NCBI GenBank assembly: GCA_907163375.1
Contig: CAJQUW010012972.1
Coordinates: 620,001 to 684,000 of the forward strand
Origin: Prostheceraeus crozeri
Lineage: Eukaryota; Platyhelminthes; Polycladida; Euryleptidae
Length of the DNA: 64,000 nt
Direction of reading: 5' to 3'
Shown here piece after piece: positions 33,297-45,900 of this stretch. The translations under genes and the position numbers were made by a program. Below the pieces are notes generated by a model. It made no database searches, was not told the origin of the DNA, and saw only the letters and a list, made by a program, of their open reading frames with translations. Each line of letters begins with the position of its first letter. The first letter of the stretch is position 1.

Positions 33297-34441
33297 CAAG
33301 GCTAATAATTCAAATGCAGCTGATGCAAGGCCATGAACAATGTTCTTCTCTTGGACGATTGAATTTGCCGTGGCAAATTTTCGGGCACAAATCGGATGAA
33401 ATCTTGTCAAGATTTTTGCCATCACCTTTTTGGCAACCCTCGGAATATGACTCAGCAGGCCTCTTCCAATGAGCACAGTGCTTTTTCTCTTCCTCAGGAA
33501 GAATCAACAGCATAGATCTCTTGGACCAATTGGGAAATATATTCCACTGAGCTACATACAGTATGTCTCAGCAAGTTTGCATCAAGCCAGAAATTTACGA
33601 ATTTTGAGTGAATAACCATTTCAAATAAAAATAAGAACAAACTCGCTTCGTGATTACTTGCAATTTATTGTAGGGGATAAAAAAACATGAAGGTAGAACA
33701 CGAAGCTTCCTCAGGTACTAATATTTGGTGTGTCTACCACGTTAGCGATCACTGAAGTTCTTCGTCTTGTCATGTTTTCAACTAATAGCTTGCACATTTC
33801 TTGAATTTCTCCATCTCGATTCCATATTTTCACAAACGAAAATGTTATTTCGCTGCGAGAATCCCATAGAGGAATAGTTGTTGCTCGCTTACAAATATCT
33901 TCAAATTCATACACTATCAGCTGATTTTCACTGGTTTCGTTGCACAAAAGGTAGAAACACGTCTTTCCTGTCTAACCCTTAATAATATTAAATATCTTTG
34001 GAACTACACCTTTAAATAACCTGCAATCAGTGGCGTCTTCTCCGTACCTGCGAGGCCTTCGGCGCATCCTCAAAAATCATTTACCAACATTTATAAAAAT
34101 GAAAAGTGTCATCATTCATTTAAATTCGATAGCTTCCGTCTCAAAATCAGACGCTCAACCTCAAGAGTGAACAATTTTGCAGCACGAGCTTGAATCACAG
34201 CTGTTTTCTTCGAACAATTAGACACACAAGCTAGTCGCGTGTTCAGACGGAGCACTGATGTTCAGACAATACTTTGTCAACCATGAAATCGAATTCATGG
34301 ATGCATTTAGAGATTAATGGTATTTTATTTGCTGCAAAACGAATATCGGAAACGAAGATAAGAAAGTTGTTACTGTTCTCAACCTATCTGACAATCTTCG
34401 ATAGAGTGACACTCCCGATTACTATAGAATAGACGATGTAA
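33297..34441. other. No gene identified; one coding-like minus ORF
   Basis: The minus ORFs 33310-33513 (Lys, Glu and Cys rich) and 33711-33947 (mixed composition, 78 codons) look more coding-like than background, but I recognise neither. They could be pieces of another transposase. Nothing else is seen. Confidence 0.25.
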
Positions 34442-34486
34442 AGCCCCAGTCCCACTGGCGCGATTTTTGAGTGCGAACTAATACGA
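34442..34486 (+). repeat. Left TIR of Harbinger
   Basis: 45 bp, pairing with 38535-38579 with three mismatches. TAA target copy at 34439-34441. Confidence 0.9.
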
Positions 34487-34878
34487 ATTAAACAGAATGG
34501 AATCGTCTGCGAATAGTGACGATTTTGGTTGACATCCGCATTAGTTTTTCCTCAAGACAGAATTGATGCGACCTGGTACGAAAATCTGTGCGAATCAATG
34601 AGAACATAGCAGGAACGATTAGGATTTGACACGACGGAATTCGATGTCATACGGATGAAGCTTGGTAGCGTCAGGGACGCAGTGCGGTTGCTGTGGGACA
34701 TGATACGAAGTCGATGAGAATAAATAGAAAGCAATAGAAATCAGTGCGAACCAATGAGATGCAACACGCACCAGTGCGGTGGTTTACGACTGTTTAAATA
34801 TCGCAGGCATACACTGCGATTTTTAGTCGTCCTGAAGATCTTCAGCACTATCGCATACAGACTACGCTTCAATCATCC

Positions 34879-36073
34879 ATGATGCCAAATGTTCATAAAG
34901 TGAAGGCCCAGGAAGGCAAGAAGACGAAGATGTCCATGCCCATTGTCACACCGGAGGGCACTTTAACTCCAGATGAAGAAAGCCAGCGGTCAAGTGATGA
35001 AGAAAGTCAGCAATCAAAGGAGAATGATTTGCAAGATACTGGACCAAAAAGACGAAAGAAGGCCAATCCAATCAGCTTGACCCGAGAACAAGAAATGTCC
35101 ATCATAGAATAGTTGAAAGATAATCCTGAATTATTTGACAAATCTGATGTTTCTTACAAGGACTCTGCTAGGAAGAAATCACTGTGGGACACCAAGGCAG
35201 AAGAGTTGGGCCATGTCACTGGGATAAGGCTTCTTACTTGGTACCGGTCAATGCGCACTCGATATGGCAAGCTGCTGCAGAGAACAAATAAATCCGGAGC
35301 AGGATCTTCACAACAGCTGACGCTGCGCGACCAGTGGATACTCCACAACTTCAGTTTCTTCAAGGCGCACGTCTATGTATGCCCAAAGAGGGCAAGGGGA
35401 CTGGTAAGTAGGCATATCTGATTGCAACAGCTTGTTGTTCATTCAAGCATTTCCGTGTATTTCTTTGCAGCTGATGCAGAATCTGGATGCAGGTGGGATG
35501 ACTACTGTAAGACATACGGACATGTTAGCGGAGGACGAAGATCAGGATGAGGATGAAGAACTTGATTCACAAGACGTCGGATGTTATCCCAAGTCAGATT
35601 CGACTGCTAAGATTCGAAGAGGGAAGCCATCCCGCGTGCACTGCGAGTCTCTGTTGCTGAAACAATTGGCTTCAAATGGTGCGCAGTTTGAACGGATGCA
35701 GGCTGTAGTGTCTTCTCTGATCAACAGTCAGAACAGCTCTGTCCCCAGGGCATACGGTACATTTCTGGCCAGCTTCGGGGCGGAAGTTCATCCGCAACTC
35801 ATGTCCAACTTCATGAAGGATAGTTGGGATCTTGTCATGCGATACAAGGACCACAGTGACCGTTTACATGAGGCAGAAAGAATTCCTCATACTCCAGCGA
35901 TGATGATGCAACATCCGCAGCAGCATCTACAGCAGCATCAACAGCACCCACAGGCATCAGAACTCTCTTATCCACCACCACAGTATGGGAGACCTGAGGC
36001 CATGAACGCTGATTCCAATGTCGGTAATGTGTCTGGACTTTCATTTAGCAGTCTTCTTAATTCAATGAACTAA
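34879..36073 (+). pseudogene. Harbinger MADF/Myb-like DNA-binding protein, one in-frame TAG
   Basis: Accessory protein of PIF/Harbinger elements, which in studied members carries the nuclease into the nucleus and to the TIRs. It starts at ATG 34879 with an acidic Ser-rich segment, then a basic stretch (GPKRRKKANP). The MADF/Myb-like domain opens with LTREQEMSIIE, where a TAG at 35110-35112 stands in place of a probable Trp, and continues with LKDNPELFDKSDVSYKD, SLWDTKAEELG and WYRSMRTRYGKLL. Exon 1 ends at 35403; the intron 35404-35470 begins GTAAGT and ends TTTGCAG; exon 2 (35471-36073) has an acidic patch, a helical C-terminal BESS-like region and a Gln/His-rich run. AATAAA follows at about 36164. 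The single stop makes the copy inactive unless read through. Confidence 0.8.
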
Positions 36074-36912
36074 AGTGCCGTGTTTTTGTAATGCACCCTA
36101 ATAAGAGACAATATTTTTGTCATCGATCGTCACAGCTTTGATACATGCTGCTCTCTTTCAAATAAACAATGCTACTTGAACTGGAAAAGTGTGTTTTGCG
36201 AGTCAAGTGAATTCCTCTAAAAACGGCATCATAACAATTATCTATTGCCTATGGGTCCTACAGCATATCAGGCAGAAGCATATCAAGAATTTTACCAGCA
36301 ATGTCTTTTTCTGATGCAACTATGATGAGGCGCTTTATGATTTGCTTTTTTCGTCAACAAGCATTTAACGAAACCTTAGAAACAATCCCTTTTTCTACTC
36401 ATTTTGATTAATCAAGGGATGGGCATAAATCAATGCTAAATGGTCAAATGGGCTCTGTTCGATCCAAATTACTAGTTCGGTTTCTTAAAGTGTCATTATC
36501 CCTTTCTTTTGACTTCACTTTCATCTCAGTCCATGTAGCCTAATGTATTTGTCTATCTTTCCTCAGACTACCAAAACAATACTAATTTCATTGATTATGA
36601 TTGTTCTATTTTTTCTAGGCCTATTTAATATTATGATTCACTATCATCACAAAAGTATTGCTTTGAAATTCCACAATGCAACATCCAGCATCATAATTCG
36701 ATCATCACAATCTAAATTTGTAAAAGCTTCCATTGAAAATGCCTTAAAAGAAAATGCAGAAGAATATGATCTGTCGCTTTTCATTTAATCTAAAATAATT
36801 TCAAAAAAGACTTCATCAATATACATGTATGGACTCAATAAAAGGACTTTTCATTCAGTGCATATCAATGTCTGATTTTCTACAATTCCCTAAATAGCAG
36901 CATTTAAACTGA

Positions 36913-38389
36913 TCAGGCAACCATTCGGTCCTGCCATTCAACACTACCAGCATCAGAGTTATAATAGTTCTTCAGATAATCACGTTCAGCTTTGGCTGCA
37001 ACGCTTGCTCGGTTCTCACCGACTGGCTTATTCACAGCCGACATCTGCCGACCATCCCTCCAATCACCAGGAACAAATTTGTGGTTCTCATCTTTATGAT
37101 CGACATCGCATAGTATCAAGCCGGTGGACCAAATGCGCATTAGATTGTGTAGGCACACACATGCTTCTACAATTTTGGTCACTGTCTCTGGAGTCTGCTG
37201 CATTGTTGTCAAGAGGCATCGGAATCGACTGGCCAAAATTCCGAAACCGTTCTCCACTATTCGTCTTGCCCTGGAGAGTCTATAATTGAAGATGCGCTCA
37301 TCACGTTGAAGGTTTCGGGTTGAGTAGGGCTTCATAAACCATGTCCTGAGCGCAAATGCATCATCCCCAATCAGAAAGAATGGCGTGTCTTTGTCGTCGC
37401 CAGGAAGGGGTGAAGCATCAGGGAAACCAATCATACCATCTTCGATGGCGTCTTTCAGTTCACTGTGATTGAAGACTTGGTCATCGGAGTGGGAGCCAGC
37501 CGTCCCGACATCGATCCAAATGAACTTGTATTCTGCATCTACAAGGGCCATCAGAATAATCGAGTGGAATCCTTTATAGTTGTAGTATAAGGATCCGCCA
37601 TTTGCACTGCATCGGATTGGTACATGCTTGCCATCTAGTGCACCGAGGGCATGGAAGAACTGCCATCTCGCCGCAAATCCATCCGCAACTGATAGCCACT
37701 CTTCTGATGATGTTGGACAGGATATGACTTCAGATGCCAATTCCTCCACAATGGCACAACTCACTTCTCGCACAATCTTCGAGATTGTGTTATGAGCAAC
37801 TCTGAAGCTGTACATTAGGGAATGATAGCTTTCACCTGTAGCAAAGTAGTGGGAGTGTAACAGATAACTTCAGAGCTGGATCCAGTGACTTCCTGTACCA
37901 GGTATTCTGCTTCCTAATGCGGTGGTCGAGTTTCTGCAGCAGCTCACAAAATTTATTTGGGTCCATGCGGATGAAGTTGCGGAATCCTGCCACGTCTTCG
38001 CGCTCCAATTCTCCCATCAGTTTTTCATATATGCCATAAAGCGGTCTTCTGATCAGCCACTGTCGAACCCAATGCCTTCTCCGCCGTTTCTGACGTCGCA
38101 TGAAGACCAACCTGACTACACTGTCAATGTCGTCAGCATGCTGTTGTTGGGCTGTTAAAAGAGCATTCAATAGATGTAATGTCTGAGAATTAAGAAATGC
38201 CATCAGCAAGTGGCAACACCAGTAGTTTTCAAGTGTGTTTGAAGCACTGAATGAAGCAGTCATGCTACGAGCGCATATCTTATATCGATTGCGAAATAGT
38301 AGGGATGCGCTAAGAACTGACAAGATGAGATAATAACTAATAATAATTAACACGAGCCAAAACGATGTTAAACGAATTAATACGAACAT
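36913..38389 (-). pseudogene. Harbinger DDE nuclease (HARBI1-like), one frameshift
   Basis: The catalytic transposase of the element, related to animal HARBI1. The N-terminal part (38389 to about 37850) is basic, with the block RRQKRRRRHWVRQWLIRRP and the usual FRNFIRMDP-type segment. After KLSVTL one base is gained or lost near 37850, and the frame continues with YFATGESYHSLMYSFRVAHN to 36913. All catalytic residues are present: Asp in LGALDGKHVPI, Asp in FLIGDDAFALRTW, Glu in RIVENGFGILASRFR. The C-terminus has the normal helical tail. An internal Met after the hydrophobic first 60 residues may be the real start, because the far N-terminus looks untranslated and overlaps subterminal repeats. 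Convergent to the MADF gene, as in other Harbingers. Confidence 0.88.
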
Positions 38390-38534
38390 GCTTTCATTCG
38401 CAGAGTCCCTGCGATTGTTTTGAACATGTCCAAAACAATCGTATCCGCCTGCGAATGTGGCCGATCTAGTACGAAAGTGACAGCGAACTAATGATAATCA
38501 ATACGATGTCAAGCGATGCACAACGAATGTCGGT

Positions 38535-38579
38535 TCGTATTAGTTCGCACTCAAAAATCGTGACAGTGGGACTGGGGCT
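38535..38579 (-). repeat. Right TIR of Harbinger
   Basis: Inverse of the left TIR with three mismatches. Target copy TAA at 38580-38582. Confidence 0.9.
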
Positions 38580-38582
38580 TAA

Positions 38583-40285
38583 GTTAATAAAGGTCGTTTT
38601 GCGAACTAACTTATGGCAAAGTCAATCCGTGCGTCAATTCTATTTCATGATCTGTCACCAACTCTGCCTTGTTGTCACCCAATGAATGAAAATGTGTAAA
38701 TGATGTGTGTCCTAAAATATGAAATATCAAATGATTAGTTTTCGCAAAATTGTGCAGTTTATAGCAATGGTCATATCCTAACGATTAATTTGCAATGTCA
38801 ATCACTGAAAAGCATGCATTACTTCATTCGCAATTGGAAAAAAATATTTTACCAATGTCGGTCTCCTTCATCTGTCTTTAATTGTTCGCTACTCCTTCAA
38901 GCATTGCGATGAAGTCATCAAAGCGCTTCATATCATTATTTGACGCAGATCGTAGAATTCTTAACCAATTTAGTTGAAACACAGTTCATTTAAAAGGAAA
39001 CTTCACGAAGATGATGGTGGCATCTATTTTGCAAACAACAGTCATTTTTTCTCCTTGAAAATGCTCGCTTCTATCGCTCATGCTCATTGCAGTGCGTGAC
39101 AACAGTCGATATAGCTTATAATTGTGTTGACAGTTTGACAAAAGCATTGATTTCACTTGGTTTTTATGAATAGTTTTGGCAGTGAAATATCTGAACTGAT
39201 ATTCCCTCAAATCATACGACATCCACAACTTACAGACCGTTTCAAAAGTAATTGCACGAAAAAGCTAGGCCATTTTCAAATGAAATTTTCGTGTTGAAGT
39301 CCTGGATCAATTTTGATAAACGATATACCATATGAAACCTCATGTTCCATAGATTGTTTTGACATATATTTCGTTCTCAGGTCTCGTCAGCTGTGGTCAG
39401 TAGGCCTTATGAAAACAAATTGAGCGTTTTCTTTGATGCAGGATTTCAACATGAAGACGACAGAATTTTTTTATGAAAGTTGGCAGACAGGATGAACTAT
39501 CAGTCAGCTTCATCATGATACACGATTTTTAGGATTGGCTGTATGTACAAAAAGATACAATACTAATAAGTTTTACCAAAAAAATGTTGCTAAAAGAATC
39601 TCACAAGATTTTCTCATTGATGAAGATGTTCAATTTCAATAACCTTTGTACTATGTGAAAGGTTATGTCAAGCACGCTAATTTGGCAACGAGTTTGGCTT
39701 ACATCTGGTCAGCAGACTTAAAAGTATGAATGTTTGGTCAATTCGTTCACCGACACCTACAGACGAAACTATGCAGTACAGAAAATTAAGATTATCACCA
39801 TTGAATCAGGCTCGTGTTAAGCTTTCAGATGATATACTGTTTTTTGAATTCGGACATCAATTTGTGCAATTTCATTCAATTTACACTTTTACCTAATTTT
39901 ACGCCACTTTCGCGTTGACAATGTTCAACAACTGTCAACTGCGCACAACTTAACAACTTCTGTTGTATTACGCTGGTGCTTTCGAGTGTGGGTTTAAAAT
40001 AATGCTGGTGTTATCAGCTCCAAGAATATGTAAGTTTTATCAAAATCGGCCCATCCGCTCACTGAAAAACTTCAAATTTGTATTATTCCCATATAGTCAG
40101 CCATTGCGTGAGTCATCATTTCCCTCACTTGAGGTCAGAAGAAATTCGAATCTCAGATCAGATAAGGGCTTGTCTCGTCTGTGCACCTGTTCACAGCAAA
40201 AAATAGCATTCCCTACACGCCGTAGGAATGCTAACACTTGTATTGCGTCCGATTAATGGAGCAGCTCATCAATGATGAAAAGGAG
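38583..40285. other. No gene recognised
   Basis: AT-rich. Two short ORFs (38986-39228 minus, 39963-40256 plus) lack motifs. Nothing else is seen. Confidence 0.35.
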
Positions 40286-40596
40286 AATGTAAGCCGCGCA
40301 TGCGAAATGCATACCAGAGGCATACGAATAAGGATGAATTTGCATCGGATCTCGTATATAAAACATACCAACAACTCGCATTTCAATGTAAAACAGCCAA
40401 TCACAGATAGAATAGTTCGTATCGCTACATGCGAATCACATACGAAAGTAAATGAGATATGGTATGAAAAACATAACAGATCTCTGTAAACATACGAGAA
40501 TCTCGTATCAGATGTTAGTTTTAAATTGTATGTGATTTTGGTGTATGTTTGTATGTAGTTTTCGTATCCAGCGATTTAAATTCGTGATAGTAATTT
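40286..40596 (+). repeat. Truncated copy of the CACTG MITE family
   Basis: Matches 43350-43660 closely (shared phrases CATACGAATAAGGATGAATT, ATAGTTCGTATCGCTACAT and ACATACGAGAATC). It ends at AGCGATTTAAATTCG, where the full copy has AGCGATTTACAGTG, so the terminal base pairs are decayed. The left half of the element is absent. Confidence 0.75.
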
Positions 40597-40866
40597 TTGA
40601 CGAAAGTTGGCTGACTGCGAACTTCGCGATGTCTTTTTCATGATACAAAGATTTTGTGATTCCTTGAATGGACAAAAATAAACAGTCTACTTCAAATTAT
40701 TGATAACACCTCTGAAAATTTAAAGGAAAACTTTGATATCAGTTGATTTCAATTAAATAAAATTTATAATTTCAATTTGCTGTCCTAGTTCAGTTATACT
40801 TGTGAATGTAAAACGTCAAATCTCAACACGTAGCAATGTTCTTTCGATGAAATTACAAATTTCCCG

Positions 40867-41647
40867 CAGGGATGCAGAGTCCTATCATTTTTATAGGACT
40901 CCGACTCTGGGGGTTGATAGGACTCCGGCTTTTGATAGGACTCCGACTCCGACTCCGGGTGGCAAGTAGCCTATGTAGGCTAAAGCCTAGTTTTTGAAAA
41001 ATAAACCGGCAACCTACATCATAGATCATTATAGTCTTAGTTTTTAGTGATCATTACTGCATCAATTATCAATCATTTTCGATGATTCGATCAAATGTCG
41101 CTTTCAGTTGGATGCTTACGACTCGGCTCCTCCCATCTTCTTGATGCGTGCTTCACACGGTTTTTGTCCAGTCTCTACCAGGCAGGAAAATCCCCATTCA
41201 TCTCCAAAACATATGAGTACACTTTCGATTTTAATGTGCGCTTTAGAAAAGCCATCATATACGCGATTAACATGAGGGTTAGAGGTAATGTTCTCAAACA
41301 AACTAGTATTTCATTTTCAAAGGTCTCTGATGTGACCTTTGGCGTGTAGGTGTGATCGAGGCTAGGAAGGCTTGTCTTCTCCACTAAATCGCCGAGTGAA
41401 AAGACAATCTTTTTTCACAATCACGGTTCCTTCCCTCAACTATTATAAGCTTTGCATGCACTGCTGTCTCTATACTTTTGTTTGACGGAGAAAGTTGACA
41501 TCAAGACAGTGACAGCTATATGCACGAGAATAAATAATTTGTTTGTATCACATTTCTGGTCTAGTTATTGGCCGGAGTCCGGAGTCCTATCATTTGATAG
41601 GACTCCGACTCTAACAAAAATGATAGGACTCCGACTCCGCATCCCTG
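40867..41647. mobile_element. hAT MITE with GGACTCCGACTC repeats
   Basis: The ends CAGGGATGC(A/G)GAGTC face each other at 40867 and 41647. The flanking 8-mers ATTTCCCG and ATTTCCCA match at seven of eight positions, as expected for hAT. Both subterminal regions carry three to five copies of ATAGGACTCCGACTC or close variants. The 0.78-kb interior has only short unassigned ORFs. A lone fragment with the same words (ACTCCGACACTGG, GACTCCGGCG) lies at 44619-44655. Confidence 0.85.
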
Positions 41648-42641
41648 ATTTCCCATATTGACTAATGAGCTTGTCATGCAATGGAAGCTAATCTGTCAAA
41701 TAGGGTGACCGCAGAAAAATAAACTTACATTTCTGTAGGACTGCAATATCACTTGAATTATATTTTGAAAAACAATTAAGTTTTCTTCTTTCACGGTGCA
41801 GCTAAAAAGGCTGTTATCGAGTAACCACTCACTTATCGATGAAGTTATTACACAATTTCCGTTTGAAACCTTTTCTTTTTGAAATGCGTATTTTTTATGA
41901 TATATGCGGCTAAGAAACATCATTTTTGAGACAAATTTATGGAATGACATACGATTCATGGAATGGCATTGCCTACAATCTGCAAAAGTACCTCAAATAA
42001 TTCGCAATGCATGCTTCGCATTGTCATGTGTATCATGACAAAACACAACTACAACTAAATTCAAGAAGCAACAGGGAACGGTGCTTCAAAAATATGCACG
42101 AATTTATAGCATAATAAATAAATTAAAAAGACATTGGTTGCACGGCCATTGAATTGTCACGAAAATAAAATAAAAACGTTACTAGAAAATAAAGTCTAAA
42201 TCTATGAACCATAAATCATTCCAATGCAAACTTCGAAAGTTACCATGCAAATCATGACAAAGTTAATGTACTTTAAGACAATTTCAAAGTGTTAACTATA
42301 ATTTTTTTCTCGGTCACAGAGGAATCCGCCACAGAGCCTGAACACAACCACATTATGAACTACATAGTATCAACAAAGCAAAACTTGGAACTAAATTGGA
42401 ATCGATCATGGAGAATTCAGTTGACAACTGTATACACAATTATCGATAGCATTCATTTCAACTCTTCTACTGGTGGAAAGGTGTTTTTATTCATGATAGA
42501 ATATTATGAAAATTGTTTGATCTGCAATTTACTTGAATTTAGTGTGCTTTATTAACATACTTATGCGACTAGAAGAATGAGAAACAGCTGGTTGGCACCA
42601 TGTAGGTCTGGAAGCTTTGCTACCAGACATCAACAATGCTA
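41648..42641. other. No gene recognised
   Basis: AT-rich, with two unassigned short ORFs (41696-41959 minus, 42289-42555 plus). Nothing else is seen. Confidence 0.35.
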
Positions 42642-43662
42642 CACTGTAAATCGCTCAATACCAATCACATACGAAGGAAGCATACCAAAATATTTTTTGG
42701 TATATTTCTGTATTCTCTTGGTATATATTTGTATGCTTTTCGTATGTTTTTTCAAATGTGGTATGCTTTACATACTAAAGCCATACCAGCACCATGTTAA
42801 AAGAAAGCATAAATCATGTCCAAAGTATGTTGATTTAAGGACTTTTGTCAATAAAGATCACACTAATGTTACTACTGTTCTATAAGTAGTTAGATAATGA
42901 CATTCAAGAGTGATACTTTTAATGTTGAATTCGATTTTAATACACGTAAATCTAAGGCATTTCATGAATAGTCAATAAGTATTCAACCATCAACAATTAT
43001 GTATCATGTAATTTTGAAATAAGGCATATTATCAATCCGAAGTAAAAACACATTATAATTCATTAAACGCAAAAATAGTTATGTTTGAGATATATAAGTC
43101 AACATGATTGCACGAAAAATATCGTTTGAATGAATTGACGTTAATCAACTTGGCCCGTAAAGTAGAGCTAACTAAACGTCCTGTTAATGTTGCTAGACAT
43201 GTAGCATCGACCGCATAGTCGTGGAACATAAAATTCACAATAAATCTAATGTACTCAAATATCACTCTATCAAACAAAAAATATTCACCACTTGTATTAC
43301 CGAAAAAAGTTATTTGACAGTAGTATGTAATACATATATTTTTTTCCTATGTGACTTAAAGCTGCACATACCAAATGGATACCAGAGTCATACGAATAAG
43401 GATGAATTTCCATCGGGTCTCGTATATAAAACATACCAACAATTCGTATTTCAGTGTAAAACATCCAATCACAGATAGAATAGTTCGTATCGCTACATAC
43501 CAATCACATACCAATCACATACGAAAGTAAGTGAGATGTGGTATGAAAAACATACCAGATCTCTGTAAACATACGAGAATCTTGTATCAGATGTTAGTTT
43601 CAAATTGAATGTAATTTTGGTATATGTTTGTATGCAATTTTCGTATCGAGCGATTTACAGTG
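42642..43662 (+). mobile_element. CACTG MITE, full copy 1
   Basis: TIRs start CACTGTAAATCGCT at 42642 and mirror at 43662, with TA on both flanks. Subterminal regions are packed with ATACGAA, CATACCA and GGTATA words. A second full copy lies inverted at 50342-51335 and a half copy at 40286-40596. No coding capacity. TA flanks point to a Tc1/mariner-like driver; the CACTG start also recalls CACTA-like ends, but those use other targets. Confidence 0.85.
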
Positions 43663-45099
43663 TACCAAATGAAAAGAAATACAGCATTTGATAGCAAGCA
43701 TTTCATCAGTTTGGTAGCGTGCGATTTACAATGAAGACATTCCAGGGTGTGCTCTTACATTGAGAACATCTGATTAAGAAATATTACGAAATATCAGAAT
43801 ACCCCCGAGCAGTTGATACATAATTTGTAATGGTGTAGAAATATAGGTAATGCTCCAGATTTTCACTTGAGGCCTGATTAAGTTCGTATAAACGCATCGA
43901 ATGTATTGATTGATTAAAGACGGACATGAATTTTATCTATTTTTGAAAGCATGCCAAAACCATCTTTAGATCGTACTAAAGATATTTCGAAATCTGCCTT
44001 ATTTCTATTGAATTCAAGTACCATAACATATGGAATCAGCCTTACTTTCTTTGAAATGGTAGTTTCAATTTCATAATCTGCCAAAAAATATCAAAACAAG
44101 TAAAAAAGATAATCTGAAAATCACGAATATGATTCACAGTCGATTTATACAATAAAGGCAATGAAATTAAGACAAAGGCGTGTTATTACTATAAATAAGC
44201 AGTCAGAAACATTCCGGCAGTCTGATGCAAATGTCGGTATCATGCGTCACATATCATTCAAGAAGTAAGCATAGAATGACAACAACCAAAATACACTGTA
44301 CATGTCAGCAGACGATTAAAATTCAAGCATAACTAATAAATTGTAAAGAATATCTGGCGTCAATCAAATATGCATGTACATGTGCAAGCCAGATATATAA
44401 GTGGTCTTTTATCCTTACATGAATGAGCATTCAGTTGAATTTTCGGCTCAATAATCTTTTGATGGTAAGGCAAAATATGCCACCACTTTACATATAAAAT
44501 GTTGCCGAATAGAGCATACCTAATTATTGATGATAACAGCTTTTTGAAGCTGGAGCTTTTTTCAATGCGTAAACTTTTGCAAACCTAAGCCAGAGTAGGT
44601 GACATTCTACGACTCCGACACTGGGTAGGGCAATTCAGACTCCGGCGAAAAGTACCAACTATTACTCCACTTTCCTGGATAATGAATTGTTGCACAAATT
44701 GGTCAGGATATGAGCGATGATTTTATAAATGTTCTTTGAGGACATGAACTCTCATCGGATTTGGTAACCGCTGAAGAAAGTCGAATGCAAACTCCCTGAC
44801 CATCGTCTGAAATCCCTGGAAATCGTCAAGAGAACAGATGATACTAATTTCAGTGGGTATAGAGGCATAATCTTGAATCGCACTAATTTTTTGCTTGAAA
44901 AACTCTTGAAAGTCACGTGCAGATGATGAATGGGAAGGAGAGAAAGTTTATCTTGCAGGTAGATATTTTAGCGATCTCCACAGCTCATGAGGAATTCGGC
45001 TCATTGAATACAGTTTATCTTGCCAAATTAAAGTTTTCTTTACCGAATCAGAGCACGGTAGAATCGAAAGGTTCCTTCCAAAAGGATGGACGGTTCGGA
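43663..45099. other. No gene recognised
   Basis: AT-rich. Contains the hAT-word fragment at 44619-44655 noted above and one ORF at 44917-45174 without motif. Confidence 0.35.
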
Positions 45100-45900
45100 G
45101 TGGAGGGAAACTACATGCAGTTCCCGGGACTTATTACTCGTAAAACAGGACCAACGCTTCCCTGTATGTCGTAAGAGGCGACTAAAAGAGATCTTTTGCC
45201 GTGTACTACAGCATTGGTTTTAGGAAATTGATGTCATATTCCATTGCCTCTCCTCGGTGGCTATACTAAGATGATGTTGCGGCGGATCCTGGCAGCTGAA
45301 TGACTGGCTGTTGGGATGTGCAACAAAGCTCAGAGCTTCGTCCATTGTGGCATATCAGGAGCTTCGTTCCTTTCCAAAATTTCCTCAGCGCTGGCCGCCG
45401 CCCCTCTTCGGATGTAAGGTGCGGGTGGTACCTTCGGGGTTACTGCCTCCCCCGATCAATGATGTTCACCCTGTGTGAATAGCTTTGTCTTGGGTTTGGC
45501 AACAGCCGGATGGTGTCGAAATGGTCATCTCCTCCCCGTGGCACACCTCTCCAGCAGCAGGCATTCATTTTGGGGATGTCGCTTCGTTTGGAGACGAAGC
45601 CTCCTATCCGCTGGACGGAACCGGGTAAAGCAACAACAACAAAAATAACTATGAGCGCGGTGCACCAAAATCCGGATATGTTGCTTTGCTTGCTGGTAGT
45701 CAGAATCGAGCTACACATTAGAAGGACGAACCCGGCGTCAAGAGATCTTCAGAATATTAAAGGTATCATGCAAGAATCGGTTCAAAAGGAATCGGAATGC
45801 AAGTTCAAAAGTGACGTAAAACATAATGACAAGCTCTTCGGGATCATCGGATCAAGAGCAAAGGGTTGTAAAGAACGGATGCCAGGATCATATCTTTGAC
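45100..45900 (+). other. GC-rich leader-like region with CAA-rich run and short ORF
   Basis: A sharp GC-richer island. It includes the phrase TGTCGTAAGAGGCGACTAAA near 45165, which itself can fold, and further on a structured stretch ending in AAGCAACAACAACAAAAATA just before an ATG at 45651. The ATG opens an 82-codon frame to 45899 with no recognised domain. A structured GC-rich leader followed by an unstructured CAA run and an ATG resembles the 5' untranslated region of a retroelement. I cannot name the family; this is inference. Confidence 0.3.

Larger units (their letters stand above)
34442..38579. mobile_element. PIF/Harbinger transposon, nearly complete
   Basis: A 4,138-bp element with 45-bp TIRs, left starting AGCCCCAGTCCCACTG and right its inverse, differing at three positions. 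It is flanked by TAA on both sides, the 3-bp target typical of the family. It carries the expected two convergent genes: a DNA-binding MADF/Myb-like protein (plus) and the DDE nuclease (minus). Subterminal GTGCGAA and AATACGA-type words recur on both sides. One stop and one frameshift are the only clear lesions. Confidence 0.92.

Noticed and set aside
37005..37289. Plus-strand ORF over the Harbinger nuclease
   Set aside because: Antisense to the nuclease region carrying the catalytic Glu, so not a separate gene.
45440..45718. Minus ORF with a hydrophobic stretch in the GC-rich island
   Set aside because: The hydrophobic run is the complement of the CAA-rich leader (GTT/TTG repeats), so it is probably not a membrane protein.
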